From: Bacteroidaceae bacterium
GTDB lineage: Bacteria; Bacteroidota; Bacteroidia; Bacteroidales; Barnesiellaceae_A
Assembly: GCA_017522135.1 (NCBI GenBank)
Contig: JAFXAB010000027.1
Span: 1-32,609 of the forward strand
Direction of reading: 5' to 3'
Length of the DNA: 32,609 nt
The notes under the pieces were generated by a model that made no database searches, had not been told where the DNA came from, and saw nothing but the letters and a program-made list of their open reading frames with translations. Within the stretch, counting starts at the first letter, position 1. Each line of letters begins with the position of its first letter. The position numbers were made by a program, and so were the translations under genes. Below, piece after piece: positions 1 through 8,553 of this stretch.

Positions 1-90
1 ATTTACAGCAACTGGCATTGTTTGGGTTTTGCACCCAATTTCCTTTTCACCTTTCGTAACGCCTGGTTCGTAAAGGCACCTTTTGCACTG

Positions 91-98
91 CAAAGGTA
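91..98 (-). promoter_or_regulatory. -7 box of a leftward promoter leaving the window
   Basis: On the minus strand this reads TACCTTTG, a match to the Bacteroidetes -7 consensus TAnnTTTG. No clear -33 box is seen. Transcription would run off the left end, and no convincing coding frame is visible in bases 1-85. A 6-bp hairpin (TTGGGT at 22-27, ACCCAA at 33-38) lies in the would-be leader. It may be a leader structure or the end of a rightward gene outside the window. Confidence 0.45.
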
Positions 99-174
99 TG
101 AATTATTTTGATTCGGTGTTCTTCTGATTGCGGATTTTTTTATTTCTCTCCTTGTATAAAAAAGGATAAAAGAC

Positions 175-203
175 AAAAAAGGTGCACCTCGGCGAGGTGC
201 ACC
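175..203 (-). terminator. Rho-independent terminator of the phosphohexomutase gene
   Basis: Two 11-base arms (GGTGCACCTCG and CGAGGTGCACC, at 181-203) form an almost perfect palindrome. On the minus strand it is followed by six T at 180-175. It lies 30 bases beyond the stop codon of the leftward phosphohexomutase gene and closes that block. Confidence 0.85.
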
Positions 204-232
204 TTTGCTATAGTACAATGTATGTAGTTTTA

Positions 233-1999
233 TCAGATACAGAGGTCTTTCTTCATAGCCTCGATCTTCTCATCGGCAAGGCGGTTGGCATTGTCATAGT
301 CGGCATAGGTTGCCATGGGGATGCCACGCACTTCGATGTAGAACTTAATCTTGGGCTCAGTACCCGAAGGACGTACCGATACTTTATCGCCGGCAGCGGT
401 GAAGTATTGCAATACGTTAGATGTACAAGGCATGTCGAGCTTGGTTACATTGCCGTTGGCATCGGTTGCAGTGAGTGTCTGGAAGTCTTTTACCAAAGTT
501 ACAGGTGAGCCGGCAAGAGACTTAACGGGATTTTCGCGATAGGCTTTCATCAAGGCTTGTATCTCCTCGGCACCTTGTTTACCCTTGCGCACTACCGATA
601 TACCTTTCTCCTTTGAGAAACCATACTTGATGTAGATGTCTTGTATCATCTGATACATAGTCATACCGCGATCCTTGGCCCAAGCGGCAATCTCGGCCAT
701 CAACGACATAGCCGATACGGCATCTTTGTCGCGTACGAAGTCTTGTGCCAAGAAGCCATAGCTCTCTTCACCACCACCGATGTAGCGTTCTTTGCCTTCA
801 AGTTCACGAATAATAGCGGCAATCCACTTGAAGCCGGTGTAGCAGTCATACATCTTTATATTATTGCGCTCGGCAATGGTCTTGATGGTCTCGGTAGTAA
901 CGATAGTCTTCACGATAAACTCATTGCCCTTGATAAGACCACGCTCTTGATAGGTAGTCATGATGTAGTTGAGCATGAGCATCACGATTTGATTACCATT
1001 TACAAGCACCCACTCGCCTTTGTCGTTCTTCACGGCGATACCTATGCGGTCGGCATCGGGGTCGCTGGCCATTACAAGCTCGGCGTTGGTTTCAATAGCA
1101 CGTTTCACAGCCATGTCGAGTGCGGCAGGTTCCTCGGGGTTGGGTGATACTACTGTGGGGAAGTCGCCACTTACCACATCTTGCTCGGGTACGTGAATGA
1201 TGTTGGTGAAACCAAAGTTGGCCAACGAGGCGGGTATCAACTTCACACCTGTACCGTGTATGGGAGTATACACGATGGGAATGTCGTGGTGCTTGGCAAT
1301 AATATCGGGACTGAGTGAGAGGGTCTTGATGCGATCAAGATATATTTTGTCCATCTCCTCACCTATTATCTCTATCAACTCGGGGTTGCGTTCAAACTTA
1401 ATCTCGGCTACCGAAGCAATCTTATTCACCTCATCGATAATTCCGGTATCGTGCGGTGCAATTACTTGTGCGCCATCGCTCCAGTAGGCCTTGTAGCCGT
1501 TATACTCTTTGGGGTTGTGCGATGCAGTGAGGTTGATACCGGCTTGGCAACCAAGTTCGCGAATGGCAAACGACACCTCGGGAGTAGGACGCAACGACTC
1601 GAAGAGATATACTTTGATACCGTTGGCTGAGAAGATGTCGGCCGAGATTTCGGCAAACTTGCGGCTGTTGTTGCGACAGTCATGACCTATAGCTACCGAG
1701 ATAAGGGGCATATCGGCAAAGTTTTTCTTCAGGTAGTTGGCAAGACCTTGTGTAGCCGAACCTACAGTGTAGATGTTCATACGGTTGGTACCTGCGCCCA
1801 TAATACCACGCAAGCCACCTGTACCAAACTCCAAGTCACGATAGAAGCTCTCTATCAACTCGGTCTTATCTTCGTTGTCGAGCATGGCTTGTACAGCCTC
1901 ACGAGTTTCTTGGTCATAGCCCTCTCCGAGCCACTCTTGTGCACGGGCTGTTACTTCTTTCAACAATTCTTCGCTTTGCATATTATTATTTTGTGACAT
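233..1999 (-). CDS. Phosphoglucomutase/phosphomannomutase family phospho-sugar mutase
   Basis: 588-residue alpha-D-phosphohexomutase of the PgcA/PGM2-like group, expected to interconvert hexose 1- and 6-phosphates in the cytoplasm and so feed sugar-nucleotide and glycan synthesis. All four family signatures are present: the N-terminal FGTGGLRG (58-65), the phosphoserine loop TASHNPKEYNGYK with Ser160, the metal loop DPDADRIG (313-320), and the sugar-binding GGGEESYGF (408-416). The C-terminal phosphate-binding RPSGTEP is at 543-549. Length is normal for the group. The start is ATG at 1999; a second ATG at 1981 is possible. It lies 78 bases downstream of the C69 peptidase on the same strand and ends in the hairpin at 175-203, so it may be the last gene of a three-gene unit. 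Which sugar it prefers cannot be read from the sequence. Confidence 0.93.
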   Translation of the reverse strand: MSQNNNMQSEELLKEVTARAQEWLGEGYDQETREAVQAMLDNEDKTELIESFYRDLEFGTGGLRGIMGAGTNRMNIYTVGSATQGLANYLKKNFADMPLISVAIGHDCRNNSRKFAEISADIFSANGIKVYLFESLRPTPEVSFAIRELGCQAGINLTASHNPKEYNGYKAYWSDGAQVIAPHDTGIIDEVNKIASVAEIKFERNPELIEIIGEEMDKIYLDRIKTLSLSPDIIAKHHDIPIVYTPIHGTGVKLIPASLANFGFTNIIHVPEQDVVSGDFPTVVSPNPEEPAALDMAVKRAIETNAELVMASDPDADRIGIAVKNDKGEWVLVNGNQIVMLMLNYIMTTYQERGLIKGNEFIVKTIVTTETIKTIAERNNIKMYDCYTGFKWIAAIIRELEGKERYIGGGEESYGFLAQDFVRDKDAVSAMSLMAEIAAWAKDRGMTMYQMIQDIYIKYGFSKEKGISVVRKGKQGAEEIQALMKAYRENPVKSLAGSPVTLVKDFQTLTATDANGNVTKLDMPCTSNVLQYFTAAGDKVSVRPSGTEPKIKFYIEVRGIPMATYADYDNANRLADEKIEAMKKDLCI

Positions 2000-2077
2000 T
2001 ACTATACTTATTTATTTGTTAAACAATTATACAACTATATTGCTTGCCTCTAAGGCATCAAAATATTGTATTTTCTA

Positions 2078-3721
2078 TTATTTCACCTCTTTCATCAAGA
2101 GGCGGTCGCCTGTTTGACGTACAATCCACTCGTAGTACTCTTGTGAGTAGCCGGGGAATTGTATTTTGTCGGGCAAACCGTACTCGTTGGTTACAAACGA
2201 GCCATCGGGATTTTGACTCTTAACGTTACCGTCGAGGAATTTCACCATAAGGAACTCGCCCAACTCTTTCCATGCCGATGTGCTATACTCGGCGGCTTTG
2301 CAACTGTAGGTTGTAAGCATTTCTCGTGCAGCATCTTCACTCACAGCATACAAGGCATTGGCCAACTCGTCAATAGTAGCCACCTCGGTTTCAAATTGGT
2401 CTTCAAGACCGTTTTGCACATTACGGATATCGCCAATCATAGGATTGTAACGATTGTAGGCCATGTTGGCTACCCAGTTGTGTACCCAGAATGCCGATGT
2501 CCATGAGAAGTTGTACATATCGCCATTGTCGGGGCTGAAACAGTTGGGAACGCTGTTGATACTGCAATACATAGGTACATATACGGCAGTGTTGGCATCA
2601 TCTACACCAAACCACAAGATACCGCTGATAGCCTCGGGGAGATTGGGGCGGATTTGAGCCACCAAGGTGAAGGCTGTTTGTTGTGTAGCAATAGCACGCT
2701 CGTTGAGATATTGCTTGCCATCTACCTCAAAGTACATGGGACGATAACGATAGGGTGAACCAAATGGACCACCACCTACATCGGTGTGCATGTCATAAGG
2801 TGTGCCATCGAAGTGGTCACGCATGGCATCTTTCATATCACGAAGTGTGAGTTTGCGATCGGGGCGTACATAGAGAGGCATTACAGGACCTCCTTCGTTC
2901 TCGAGATACTTCAGATACTTGCCCATCTTGCTGTTGTAGCGATTGAAGAAGCTCCACACACGGGCATCACAACCGCGCAATGCGCCGTAGTCGAGTGGTG
3001 CATAGGCCGATGAGAAACTGAAGTTCTTGTCACTGCCTTTGTAGTAACCCATTTCACGAGCAAATGAGATTACGTCGGGCGAGTAGATGCAATTCTCTTT
3101 ATCATTGAGGGGGAAAGTGTGAATACGTGCTTGGTTGGCGTGACCCGATATACAGTCATCAGGAATACGAACAGCTACCCATACTGCACCCTTGCGACCG
3201 GGACCTTTACCTATCAACTCGAGTACCCAAGCCTCATTCTTATCGGCGATAGAGAATGACTCGCCACTGCTGTAGTAACCATACTCGGCAACGAGGTCGG
3301 TCATCACCTTGATAGCCTCGCGAGCTGTGCGGGCACGCTCAAGACCCAATTGAATAAGTGTACCATAATCGATAATACCGGTAGTATCTACCAACTCGGG
3401 ACGACCACCCCATGTTGACTCGGTAATAGCCAATGCATGTTCGTTCATATTACCTATTACGGCATAAGTGTGAGCAATCTGAGGAATAGAACCGAGGGGT
3501 TTACCCGAATCCCAATCAACAATTTGGCGCACATCGCCCTCTTTCCAATCACCTGCAGGGGTCGAGGTAAGCGAGCCATAAAGGCCATGAGAGTCGGCCG
3601 AATAGGTAATCATTACACTTCCATCTACTGTAGCATTACGACCGGCTATAAGTCCGGTACAAGCCATTGCCGCGACAGGTGCCAAAAGGGCTGCGGCAAG
3701 AATTGACGAAATTCTTTTCAT
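2078..3721 (-). CDS. C69 family dipeptidase, secreted
   Basis: 547-residue peptidase of family C69 (dipeptidase A type, N-terminal nucleophile fold). A hydrophobic signal peptide ends in AAMA, followed at once by Cys21 in CTGLIAGRNAT. Cys21 is the expected catalytic nucleophile, exposed after cleavage. The segment before it does not fit a lipobox, so a lipoprotein is less likely. Family features include the GNMNEHALAITEST block near residue 90 and an NWVANMAYNRY block in the C-terminal half. The enzyme probably works in the periplasm or at the surface on short peptides. It starts 32 bases after the M23 peptidase stop with no promoter visible between, so the two are likely co-transcribed, which pairs two envelope peptidases. 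Confidence 0.9.
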   Translation of the reverse strand: MKRISSILAAALLAPVAAMACTGLIAGRNATVDGSVMITYSADSHGLYGSLTSTPAGDWKEGDVRQIVDWDSGKPLGSIPQIAHTYAVIGNMNEHALAITESTWGGRPELVDTTGIIDYGTLIQLGLERARTAREAIKVMTDLVAEYGYYSSGESFSIADKNEAWVLELIGKGPGRKGAVWVAVRIPDDCISGHANQARIHTFPLNDKENCIYSPDVISFAREMGYYKGSDKNFSFSSAYAPLDYGALRGCDARVWSFFNRYNSKMGKYLKYLENEGGPVMPLYVRPDRKLTLRDMKDAMRDHFDGTPYDMHTDVGGGPFGSPYRYRPMYFEVDGKQYLNERAIATQQTAFTLVAQIRPNLPEAISGILWFGVDDANTAVYVPMYCSINSVPNCFSPDNGDMYNFSWTSAFWVHNWVANMAYNRYNPMIGDIRNVQNGLEDQFETEVATIDELANALYAVSEDAAREMLTTYSCKAAEYSTSAWKELGEFLMVKFLDGNVKSQNPDGSFVTNEYGLPDKIQFPGYSQEYYEWIVRQTGDRLLMKEVK

Positions 3722-3753
3722 AATCTTTTCTGTGTTTTTCCGTTTTTATATTA

Positions 3754-5445
3754 TTATAATTTAATTGTATGCTCTTTCTTTGTACTATTGTCACAATTAT
3801 CGGTAACAGTAACCGTTAGTTTGTGCGTCTTACCTTTTTCCAATGGCATATCGGCAATATTGCACGAGAGGCGCGAGCGTTTGGCATCATATTCAAAGAG
3901 ACAATACGCACCATCCAGCTCTACCCGATAGGTGTTCACTCCACTACCCTTGTCACTTATCTTGAATTCGACCGAGCCATTTGCCACCCACGACTCGGGT
4001 TTTAATGCCACAACTTCGGGAGAGACAAGGTCGGCTGCAACGGTATATCTACCCCAATTACGCACCTTTGCAACATACCATCCGGCATCATACCGGCCTA
4101 TAACTTCCGATTTTTTTCCATTATAGTTGTGCTCCAGATAATACTTGTTGTCGGGCAATGTGTCGCATGTTATCTTTATCGCAACCTCACACCACTTATG
4201 CAACGGGGCATGCGCTGTGTGCAATAGGTGTTGCGACGAATAACCCTGCTCGCTTGGTCGGCTGCTATAGTCAAAGTATAGGTTTTCATACAAGGCTCCT
4301 GCCGGTACGTATACATTCACCTCGTCGGTTGCATATTCGTTGTCATGCCGATAATCAAAACATACCCCCTCGGGCTCTTGAGAGGCATACTCCTTATACT
4401 TGCCTTGTATATCAAAGTGCACAGTCGATATATTGCCATACAGGTCACACAACTCCATTCGGCAACGATAGGCACGCTCCTCGTCAATAACAAATGTCCC
4501 ATCACCGGGCATCGTACGGTATATGGTCGACAACTTATTGCCCGGCAATACAGCTGTGCGCATGATAGTAGAGCCTTTGTTACTACGCAACTCTTTGTAG
4601 TCGATAAAAGAGTTGATGTAGCGAGTCTCGGCAAATGTTATACTATCTATTATAGACTCGTACATAAGAGAATCATCGACATAACAACGCACTTGTCTCA
4701 CACCATAAATATTGTTGGTATTACTCATGCGGTCGTAGGCCTTGACACCCAACGACACCCTACCCCATGCTTCAAAGTGGGTATTGGTCTTGTAACTGTT
4801 GCCCGACACTCGCTCGGGCTGCAATACCTTCTTGGGCAGTGACTCACCTTCGACAACGGCATCGTGCATATACACAGCCACCAATCGAGGCTCGGGTGCA
4901 ATACCGTCTTTGATAAGATGACGATACCATGGTAGCGGGTCAATAGGCGACTCTGTCGCGGTGTGGCGTATCTCAAAATGCAAGTGAGGACCTCCCGACG
5001 AGCCACTATTGCCACTCTTGGCTATATACATACCGCGTGTAACAGGCAACATGCCCGGCGACAAGAGTGTATCTATGGCATAGCTCTCACACGCATACTG
5101 CATACGCTTGATTGTGTCGGCTATTGCGCCTACAAAGTCATCAAGGTGAGCATACACAGTCGTATAACCCGACGGATGGTCTATATACAGAGCCTTTCCA
5201 TAACCCCAAGGCGAAACGGCTATACGCGACACATATCCCTCATCGGCCGCATACACCTTGTAACCTATACTGCCGCGGGTCTTAAAGTCAAGTCCCGAAT
5301 GAAAATGATTGGCTCGCAGTTCTCCAAAATTGGCACTCAACAACAAGTCTATACCCAACGGCGATACAAACGCAGGTTGCGCTTGCTGTGCCTGGGCAAG
5401 GATTGTTGTTGTCAACAATATTATTATCAGAACAGCGTTTTTCAT
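3754..5445 (-). CDS. M23 family (LytM-like) metallopeptidase, secreted
   Basis: 563-residue M23 peptidase, expected to cut peptidoglycan cross-bridges or stems in the periplasm. A signal peptide (MKNAV then a hydrophobic run to AQAQQ) is followed directly by the LytM domain. The zinc ligands are visible as HFHSGLDF (His49, Asp53) and GGPHLHFEIR (His154, His156), and TVYAHLDD supplies the usual third His. The remaining ~400 residues look like beta-rich Ig-like modules with no motif I recognise; this long tail is common in Bacteroidetes homologues. I chose the ATG at 5445 over the one at 5454, because the promoter just upstream would leave only a few bases of leader for the latter. It heads the M23-C69-mutase block. 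Confidence 0.9.
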   Translation of the reverse strand: MKNAVLIIILLTTTILAQAQQAQPAFVSPLGIDLLLSANFGELRANHFHSGLDFKTRGSIGYKVYAADEGYVSRIAVSPWGYGKALYIDHPSGYTTVYAHLDDFVGAIADTIKRMQYACESYAIDTLLSPGMLPVTRGMYIAKSGNSGSSGGPHLHFEIRHTATESPIDPLPWYRHLIKDGIAPEPRLVAVYMHDAVVEGESLPKKVLQPERVSGNSYKTNTHFEAWGRVSLGVKAYDRMSNTNNIYGVRQVRCYVDDSLMYESIIDSITFAETRYINSFIDYKELRSNKGSTIMRTAVLPGNKLSTIYRTMPGDGTFVIDEERAYRCRMELCDLYGNISTVHFDIQGKYKEYASQEPEGVCFDYRHDNEYATDEVNVYVPAGALYENLYFDYSSRPSEQGYSSQHLLHTAHAPLHKWCEVAIKITCDTLPDNKYYLEHNYNGKKSEVIGRYDAGWYVAKVRNWGRYTVAADLVSPEVVALKPESWVANGSVEFKISDKGSGVNTYRVELDGAYCLFEYDAKRSRLSCNIADMPLEKGKTHKLTVTVTDNCDNSTKKEHTIKL

Positions 5446-5463
5446 TATAGGCATAATAGGTTA

Positions 5464-5495
5464 CAAATTTAATAAAAAGAATAAAATAACCCAAA
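5464..5495 (-). promoter_or_regulatory. Promoter of the M23 peptidase gene
   Basis: On the minus strand a TTTG box (5495-5492) and TAAATTTG (5471-5464) are separated by exactly 20 bases. Both match the Bacteroidetes consensus. Transcription would start near 5458, about 13 bases ahead of the chosen ATG at 5445. Confidence 0.75.
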
Positions 5496-5647
5496 TGCTA
5501 TCCAAAAATATTATCTTATTCACAACAACTCATGCAACATCTCATGCAACCGCTCACCCAACACACTCATAACACATTCATTTAAAAGCATATAGAACTT
5601 GTTATAAAAAAACACGCACTTTTTTCTTCATTTTTTCGCCCAAACAC

Positions 5648-5678
5648 TTGCACAGTTCGACAACAAACACTACCTTTG
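5648..5678 (+). promoter_or_regulatory. Promoter of tRNA-Asp
   Basis: TTG at 5648-5650, a 20-base spacer and TACCTTTG at 5671-5678 match the Bacteroidetes promoter pattern. The predicted start near 5684 is about 35 bases before the mature tRNA. Confidence 0.7.
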
Positions 5679-5718
5679 CAACCGCAAAGCAAGAGAGCAA
5701 TGCTATTATATCATTCAT

Positions 5719-5792
5719 GGTGCGTTAGTTCAGTTGGTTAGAATACATGCCTGTCACGCATGGGGTCACGGGTTCGAGTCCCGTACGCACCG
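5719..5792 (+). tRNA. tRNA-Asp (GTC)
   Basis: The sequence folds as a full cloverleaf. The acceptor stem is GGTGCGT with ACGCACC and discriminator G. The D arm contains AGTTGGTTAGA. The anticodon loop is CTGTCAC with anticodon GTC (Asp). The T arm is CGGGTTCGAGTCCCG. The 3' CCA is not encoded. It is a single-gene unit with its own promoter and terminator. GTC is a target of Tgt-type queuosine modification, and tgt is encoded later in this window. Confidence 0.97.
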
Positions 5793-5800
5793 CAACGAAG

Positions 5801-5828
5801 CCTTTCAGTAAACACTGAGAGGTTTTTT
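5801..5828 (+). terminator. Terminator after tRNA-Asp
   Basis: CCTTTCAGT (5801-5809) pairs with ACTGAGAGG (5814-5822), with one G-U pair, and is followed by six T. It lies nine bases beyond the tRNA. Confidence 0.85.
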
Positions 5829-5847
5829 CTTACAGGACAACGCTCTA

Positions 5848-5855
5848 TAATCTTG
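5848..5855 (+). promoter_or_regulatory. Possible -7 box for the YeiH-type gene
   Basis: TAATCTTG matches TAnnTTTG at all but one position and lies 50 bases upstream of the ATG at 5905, just after the tRNA terminator. No good -33 box is seen. Confidence 0.35.
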
Positions 5856-5904
5856 TATCGGCACAAATCGCAACACCTTTACTAACACAAACACCCAATA
5901 TTCT

Positions 5905-6870
5905 ATGCAGACCTTTCGCACATTCATTGCACCATACAACAAGATTCTTTTTGCATCATGCATGGCACTCACATTATTGCCATTCATCACACCGGCCATT
6001 GCTCTCTTTATGGGTCTTGCATACGCCCTGACTCTCACCAATCCTATACCCAAAATGTCGAAAAAGGCATCCAAATATCTCTTGCAGGTAGCCGTGGTAT
6101 TTTTAGGCTTCGGCATGAATTTGCACCAGTCATTGGCATCGGGCAAGGAGGGCATGATATTTACCATTGTATCGGTTACAGCAGTTATGATTATAGGTTT
6201 TCTTGTAGGAAAGCTCTTAAAGGTCGATAGCAAAACATCTTATCTCATATCGTCGGGCACAGCAATCTGTGGTGGCAGTGCCATTGCCGCTGTTGCACCG
6301 GTTGTCAAGGCCAACGACAACCAGATGTCGGTTGCTCTGGGTACGGTATTTATTCTCAATGCCATAGCACTCTTCATATTTCCTCCCATAGGTCATTGGT
6401 TGGGTATGACACAGGAACAATTTGGCGAGTGGGCTGCCATTGCCATTCACGACACCAGCTCGGTAGTGGGTGCGGGCGAGGCATACGACCGCACATACTT
6501 CCCCGACAGCGAGGGCATTGCATTGCAAATAGCCACACTCATCAAATGTACTCGTGCACTGTGGATTATACCTCTGGTTATTGTCACAACACTCATTTTC
6601 CATGAGAAAGAGAGCAAGATCAGCATCCCATGGTTTATACTATTCTTCATCTGTGCCATGATAGCCAACACCTATCTCACCCTTCCTCACGTTCTCACAT
6701 CGAGCCTCGTATGGCTGGCCAAGAAAGGCTTGTGCATGACACTCTTCCTCATCGGTAGCGGTTTGTCCCTCAACACACTGCGATCGGTAGGTATAAAACC
6801 CCTCATTCAAGGTATTATATTGTGGATTGTAATAGCCGCATTGAGTCTTGCGGTGATAATGCTGTGGTAA
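5905..6870 (+). CDS. YeiH/UPF0324 family putative sulfate exporter
   Basis: 321-residue integral membrane protein with about nine to ten hydrophobic helices, matching the YeiH (UPF0324) family annotated as conserved hypothetical sulfate exporters. Family signatures are VFLGFGMNL (65-73), GTAICGGSAIAA (118-129) and the WAAIAIHDTSSVVGAG block near 195. The transport assignment comes from the family and is not well proven. It faces a LysR-type gene with only 11 bases between stop codons. In enterobacteria YeiH is linked to the LysR regulator YeiE, usually as a divergent pair. Here the arrangement is convergent, so a regulatory link is only an inference. No terminator is visible in the gap. Confidence 0.9.
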   Translation: MQTFRTFIAPYNKILFASCMALTLLPFITPAIALFMGLAYALTLTNPIPKMSKKASKYLLQVAVVFLGFGMNLHQSLASGKEGMIFTIVSVTAVMIIGFLVGKLLKVDSKTSYLISSGTAICGGSAIAAVAPVVKANDNQMSVALGTVFILNAIALFIFPPIGHWLGMTQEQFGEWAAIAIHDTSSVVGAGEAYDRTYFPDSEGIALQIATLIKCTRALWIIPLVIVTTLIFHEKESKISIPWFILFFICAMIANTYLTLPHVLTSSLVWLAKKGLCMTLFLIGSGLSLNTLRSVGIKPLIQGIILWIVIAALSLAVIMLW

Positions 6871-6881
6871 GATTTGCAACC

Positions 6882-7781
6882 CTACTCATTGCGTGTGAGC
6901 CAATCTTGCATATAATCGATAAAGTCTCTTACGACATCCTTGGTGGCAACTTTATCACGCACATACGAGCATTGACGCACAAGTCGGCCACCCTCAATCT
7001 CTACCACCTTATATTCTGCAACATGGGCGTCATGACGAAAGGCCTGCTCCGACACAAACGCCATACAATCGGCATGTGCGATATAACGCTTCACGGCTTC
7101 ATTTCCATTTATTCGCATCTCTACATTGAGCCGCGAAACAGGCACTTGAAGCATCGCAAAAAATTGTTCCACAGCCTTGTATAAGTCGGTAGTTTCATCA
7201 CCAAGCACCAGCGGAAGTGCAACAAGCTGGTCTATCGTTACTACATTATGCAACACCCGGTTGCCTCGTGCCGATGCCACAAGCAACAACTCATCCTGCA
7301 TAAAGGGTGTATAACGAAGTGATTGTCGGCGAGAGGGTTGCTCTACCATACCCAGGTCTATCCTACCCTCGGCAACAGCCTCTTCTATCTCAACGCTGTT
7401 ACCTTCTATAAGCGAAACTTTTATATTCTTATATTTTGAGACAAAAGATGCCATACACGATGGCAATATATATTGCGCAATAGTTGTCGTTGCGCCCAAT
7501 CGCAACACCCCACCATGGCCACGACCATGCAGTCGCATATCGAAATCGAGTTGACGATAACACTCCAATATCTTATATGCGTGATGCAATAGCAAACTGC
7601 CGGCTTCGGTGAGTTGTACACCACTTGCTTGCCTATCGAAAAGCGACATGCCAAGTTCATGCTCAAGCTCTTGAATATGATGACTCACAGCCGGTTGGGT
7701 AATACCCAACTCATGCGCAGCTTTGGTAAAACTCATATTATGCGCAACACTGCAGAATACCGTCAAACGAAAATCATTCAT
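6882..7781 (-). CDS. LysR-type transcriptional regulator
   Basis: 299-residue LysR regulator. The N-terminal winged helix-turn-helix is clear (FTKAAHELGITQPAVSHHI, about residues 20-38), followed by a type 2 periplasmic-binding-like effector domain. I prefer the ATG at 7781 (MNDFRLTVF), which gives the normal family length. An upstream ATG at 7820 would overlap the end of aroE by 22 bases. AAAGAGAT just before 7781 could act as a weak ribosome site. It follows aroE by 17 bases on the same strand, so it is probably the last gene of the gldB-aroE-lysR operon. The convergent YeiH-type gene is the obvious candidate target, because CysB/YeiE-like regulators often control such exporters, but no operator was identified. 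Confidence 0.88.
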   Translation of the reverse strand: MNDFRLTVFCSVAHNMSFTKAAHELGITQPAVSHHIQELEHELGMSLFDRQASGVQLTEAGSLLLHHAYKILECYRQLDFDMRLHGRGHGGVLRLGATTTIAQYILPSCMASFVSKYKNIKVSLIEGNSVEIEEAVAEGRIDLGMVEQPSRRQSLRYTPFMQDELLLVASARGNRVLHNVVTIDQLVALPLVLGDETTDLYKAVEQFFAMLQVPVSRLNVEMRINGNEAVKRYIAHADCMAFVSEQAFRHDAHVAEYKVVEIEGGRLVRQCSYVRDKVATKDVVRDFIDYMQDWLTRNE

Positions 7782-7798
7782 ATCTCTTTGCCAACAAT

Positions 7799-8542
7799 CT
7801 ATTTGTTCCATATTTCCCATGCGGCATCGGCCTGCCCATACAGCATTTCGAGTCCGTTACACACTGTTGCGCCACGCTCGGCGGCTCTTTCCATAAAGAG
7901 CGTATTCTCGGGGTTATATACCACATCGTAGCACAAGTGCCGTGGCGTGAGCATATCATACGGTATGGGTGGGCAGGTATCTGCTTGCGGAAACATACCC
8001 AAAGGTGTGGTATTGACTATAATCGTATTTCGCTCCATTACCTCATACGTAAGAGCATCATAGCACAACACATTGTCTTGAGGCTTACGCGACACACGCC
8101 TCACGACAATACCCATGTCACACAACACCGCACATACCGCCCTCGAAGCGCCTCCCGTACCCAATACAAGCGCATGTGTGTGATGCGGCTTTAAGAGCGG
8201 CTTTATAGAATTGCGAAAACCTGTATAATCGCTATTATACCCCACCATTCGCACCCTGTCATCACATCGCTCTATGCGTATAACATTGACAGCACCTATA
8301 GCTTGTGCCTTGTCGTCTATCTCATCGAGCAATGGCATTACAGCCTGCTTATGAGGGATGGTAACATTCAACCCTTCCAACTCATCATCGGTCTCGACAA
8401 TTGTGCGCAACTGCGACAAGTCGGCAAGTTCATAGTTGTCATATACGGCATCAATTCCCCAACGAGCAAAACGCTCGTTGTGATAACTGCGAGAGAATGA
8501 GTGTTGCAGCGGAAATCCAAGCAAACCAAACTTACGACTCAT
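7799..8542 (-). CDS. aroE: Shikimate dehydrogenase
   Basis: 247-residue shikimate dehydrogenase, which reduces 3-dehydroshikimate to shikimate with NADPH in aromatic amino-acid synthesis. The shikimate-binding serines are in HSFSRSYHN (Ser15, Ser17). The catalytic pair is Lys65 in NVTIPHK and Asp105 in NSDYTG. The nucleotide-binding glycine loop is LGTGGASRA (128-135), NTTPLGM follows, and NGLEMLYGQA closes the fold. It is slightly shorter than the ~270-residue average but complete, as is usual for Bacteroidetes forms. It follows the gldB-like gene by 11 bases and precedes lysR by 17, so the three form one leftward operon. Confidence 0.95.
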   Translation of the reverse strand: MSRKFGLLGFPLQHSFSRSYHNERFARWGIDAVYDNYELADLSQLRTIVETDDELEGLNVTIPHKQAVMPLLDEIDDKAQAIGAVNVIRIERCDDRVRMVGYNSDYTGFRNSIKPLLKPHHTHALVLGTGGASRAVCAVLCDMGIVVRRVSRKPQDNVLCYDALTYEVMERNTIIVNTTPLGMFPQADTCPPIPYDMLTPRHLCYDVVYNPENTLFMERAAERGATVCNGLEMLYGQADAAWEIWNK

Positions 8543-8553
8543 ATACAGAACTA

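Noticed and set aside
3..218. 71-residue leftward open frame at the left edge
   Set aside because: It runs through the terminator hairpin (181-203) and a promoter box (91-98), and its composition shows no protein-like pattern.
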